From positions 248,001 through 312,000 of the forward strand of contig QFXC01000008.1 of the NCBI GenBank assembly GCA_003349885.1: a stretch of DNA of 64,000 nt. Reading direction: 5' to 3'. The translations under genes and the position numbers were made by a program. The notes under the pieces were generated by a model that was not told the origin of the DNA, did not search any database, and saw nothing but the letters and a program-made list of their open reading frames with translations. Shown here one piece after another: positions 63,784-64,000 of this stretch; positions within the stretch are counted from its first letter, which is position 1, and each line of letters begins with the position of its first letter. The stretch comes from an endosymbiont of Galathealinum brachiosum. Lineage in GTDB: Bacteria; Pseudomonadota; Gammaproteobacteria; SZUA-229.

Positions 63784-64000
63784 ATGGTATCAATGCAGCA
63801 TAAAACTGAAAATTTTCTGGAAGAAGTAAAAGATGCGGTCACCACTGAAAGATTACTTCTACCCTCCTTGCCTGATGTCGCACTTAAAATTAAAGCTGAG
63901 TGTGAGAAAGAAGAATCATCTGCTCAAAAAATTGCTGAAGTTATTAGCCGGGACCCAGCCTTAACCGTACGCTTACTTCAAATAGCGAATAGCTCACTTT
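63784..64000 (+). CDS. Second HDOD domain protein (5' part only)
   Basis: The gene runs off the right edge. The 72 visible codons start MVSMQHKTENFLEEV and contain LLLPSLPDVALKIKAECEK and RDPALTVRLLQIANSSL, aligning with the HDOD start of the previous gene (LPTLPEVALKIREAVEKD; DTSLSARLLQLANS). AAGGGATCAAT before the ATG supports the start. It is almost certainly co-transcribed with its neighbour. Confidence 0.85.
   Translation, partial: MVSMQHKTENFLEEVKDAVTTERLLLPSLPDVALKIKAECEKEESSAQKIAEVISRDPALTVRLLQIANSSL

Noticed and set aside
1..64000. CRISPR arrays, tRNA or rRNA genes, prophage or insertion sequences
   Set aside because: No regularly spaced direct repeats, cloverleaf structures, ribosomal RNA sequence, transposase or phage-like proteins were recognised by eye. 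A dedicated search (tRNAscan, Rfam, ISfinder) could still find a small RNA.

Overview
The window is a densely packed, AT-rich chromosomal segment from a gammaproteobacterium. The evidence is the gene content and order: the gyrA-serC-(serA)-pheA-hisC-tyrA and aroA-cmk-rpsA-ihfB-lapA-lapB-pyrF runs, plus rapA, sprT, efpL (yeiP), rluA, and sdhCDAB with sdhE/ygfX/ygfZ. A membrane-bound Isp-type [NiFe] hydrogenase suggests a lineage that can use H2, as in purple sulfur and other sulfur-oxidising gammaproteobacteria, but the species cannot be named from the sequence. I found no rRNA, tRNA, CRISPR array, transposase or phage gene.

Layout. 1-10.7 kb: small housekeeping and poorly characterised genes on both strands (GIY-YIG, efpL, rapA, sprT, EAL-HDOD, CopD-like, DUF3301, an N-terminal glutamine amidase homologue, a nitronate monooxygenase homologue, DUF4442, DUF3820, rluA, DsbA-like, DUF3025). 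10.7-17.6 kb: a 398-base gap, DUF1631, an unrecognised 386-residue protein, ycbL, an FMN reductase, a two-CNBD/rhodanese protein and tpm. 17.6-24.8 kb (minus strand): comEA, pyrF, lapB, lapA, ihfB, rpsA, cmk, aroA. 24.9-33.5 kb (minus): pstC-pstA-pstB-phoU-phoB-phoR, then pstS with its own promoter. 33.7-46.4 kb: an AhpD-like gene, hypCABDFE on the minus strand, and a divergent hydrogenase operon hynD-hupH-hynS-isp1-isp2-hynL plus a 57-residue membrane peptide. 46.5-48.3 kb: a porin and two small unknown genes. 48.3-56.7 kb (minus): tyrA, hisC, pheA, serA, serC, gyrA. 56.9-61.5 kb (minus): yqiB, ygfX, sdhE, sdhB, sdhA, sdhD, sdhC. 61.7-64 kb: ygfZ and two HDOD genes, the second cut by the window edge.

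How it fits together. The aromatic/serine/replication genes on one side and the aroA-to-pyrF genes on the other are halves of a cluster that is contiguous in relatives such as Pseudomonas. Here they are separated, exactly between tyrA and aroA, by about 23.5 kb carrying phosphate uptake and signalling, hydrogenase and a porin. Three promoters in this insert (pstS, pstC, porin) have half-sites resembling PhoB boxes spaced close to 11 bp. The insert therefore looks like a phosphate-starvation island with a hydrogenase locus in its middle. The hydrogenase locus holds the structural, electron-transfer and most maturation genes (hypA-F, protease, HupH-like).

Several intergenic palindromic elements (23.3, 23.4, 58.9-59.0 and 62.8 kb) look like small repetitive or structured elements and are the main unexplained non-coding features.
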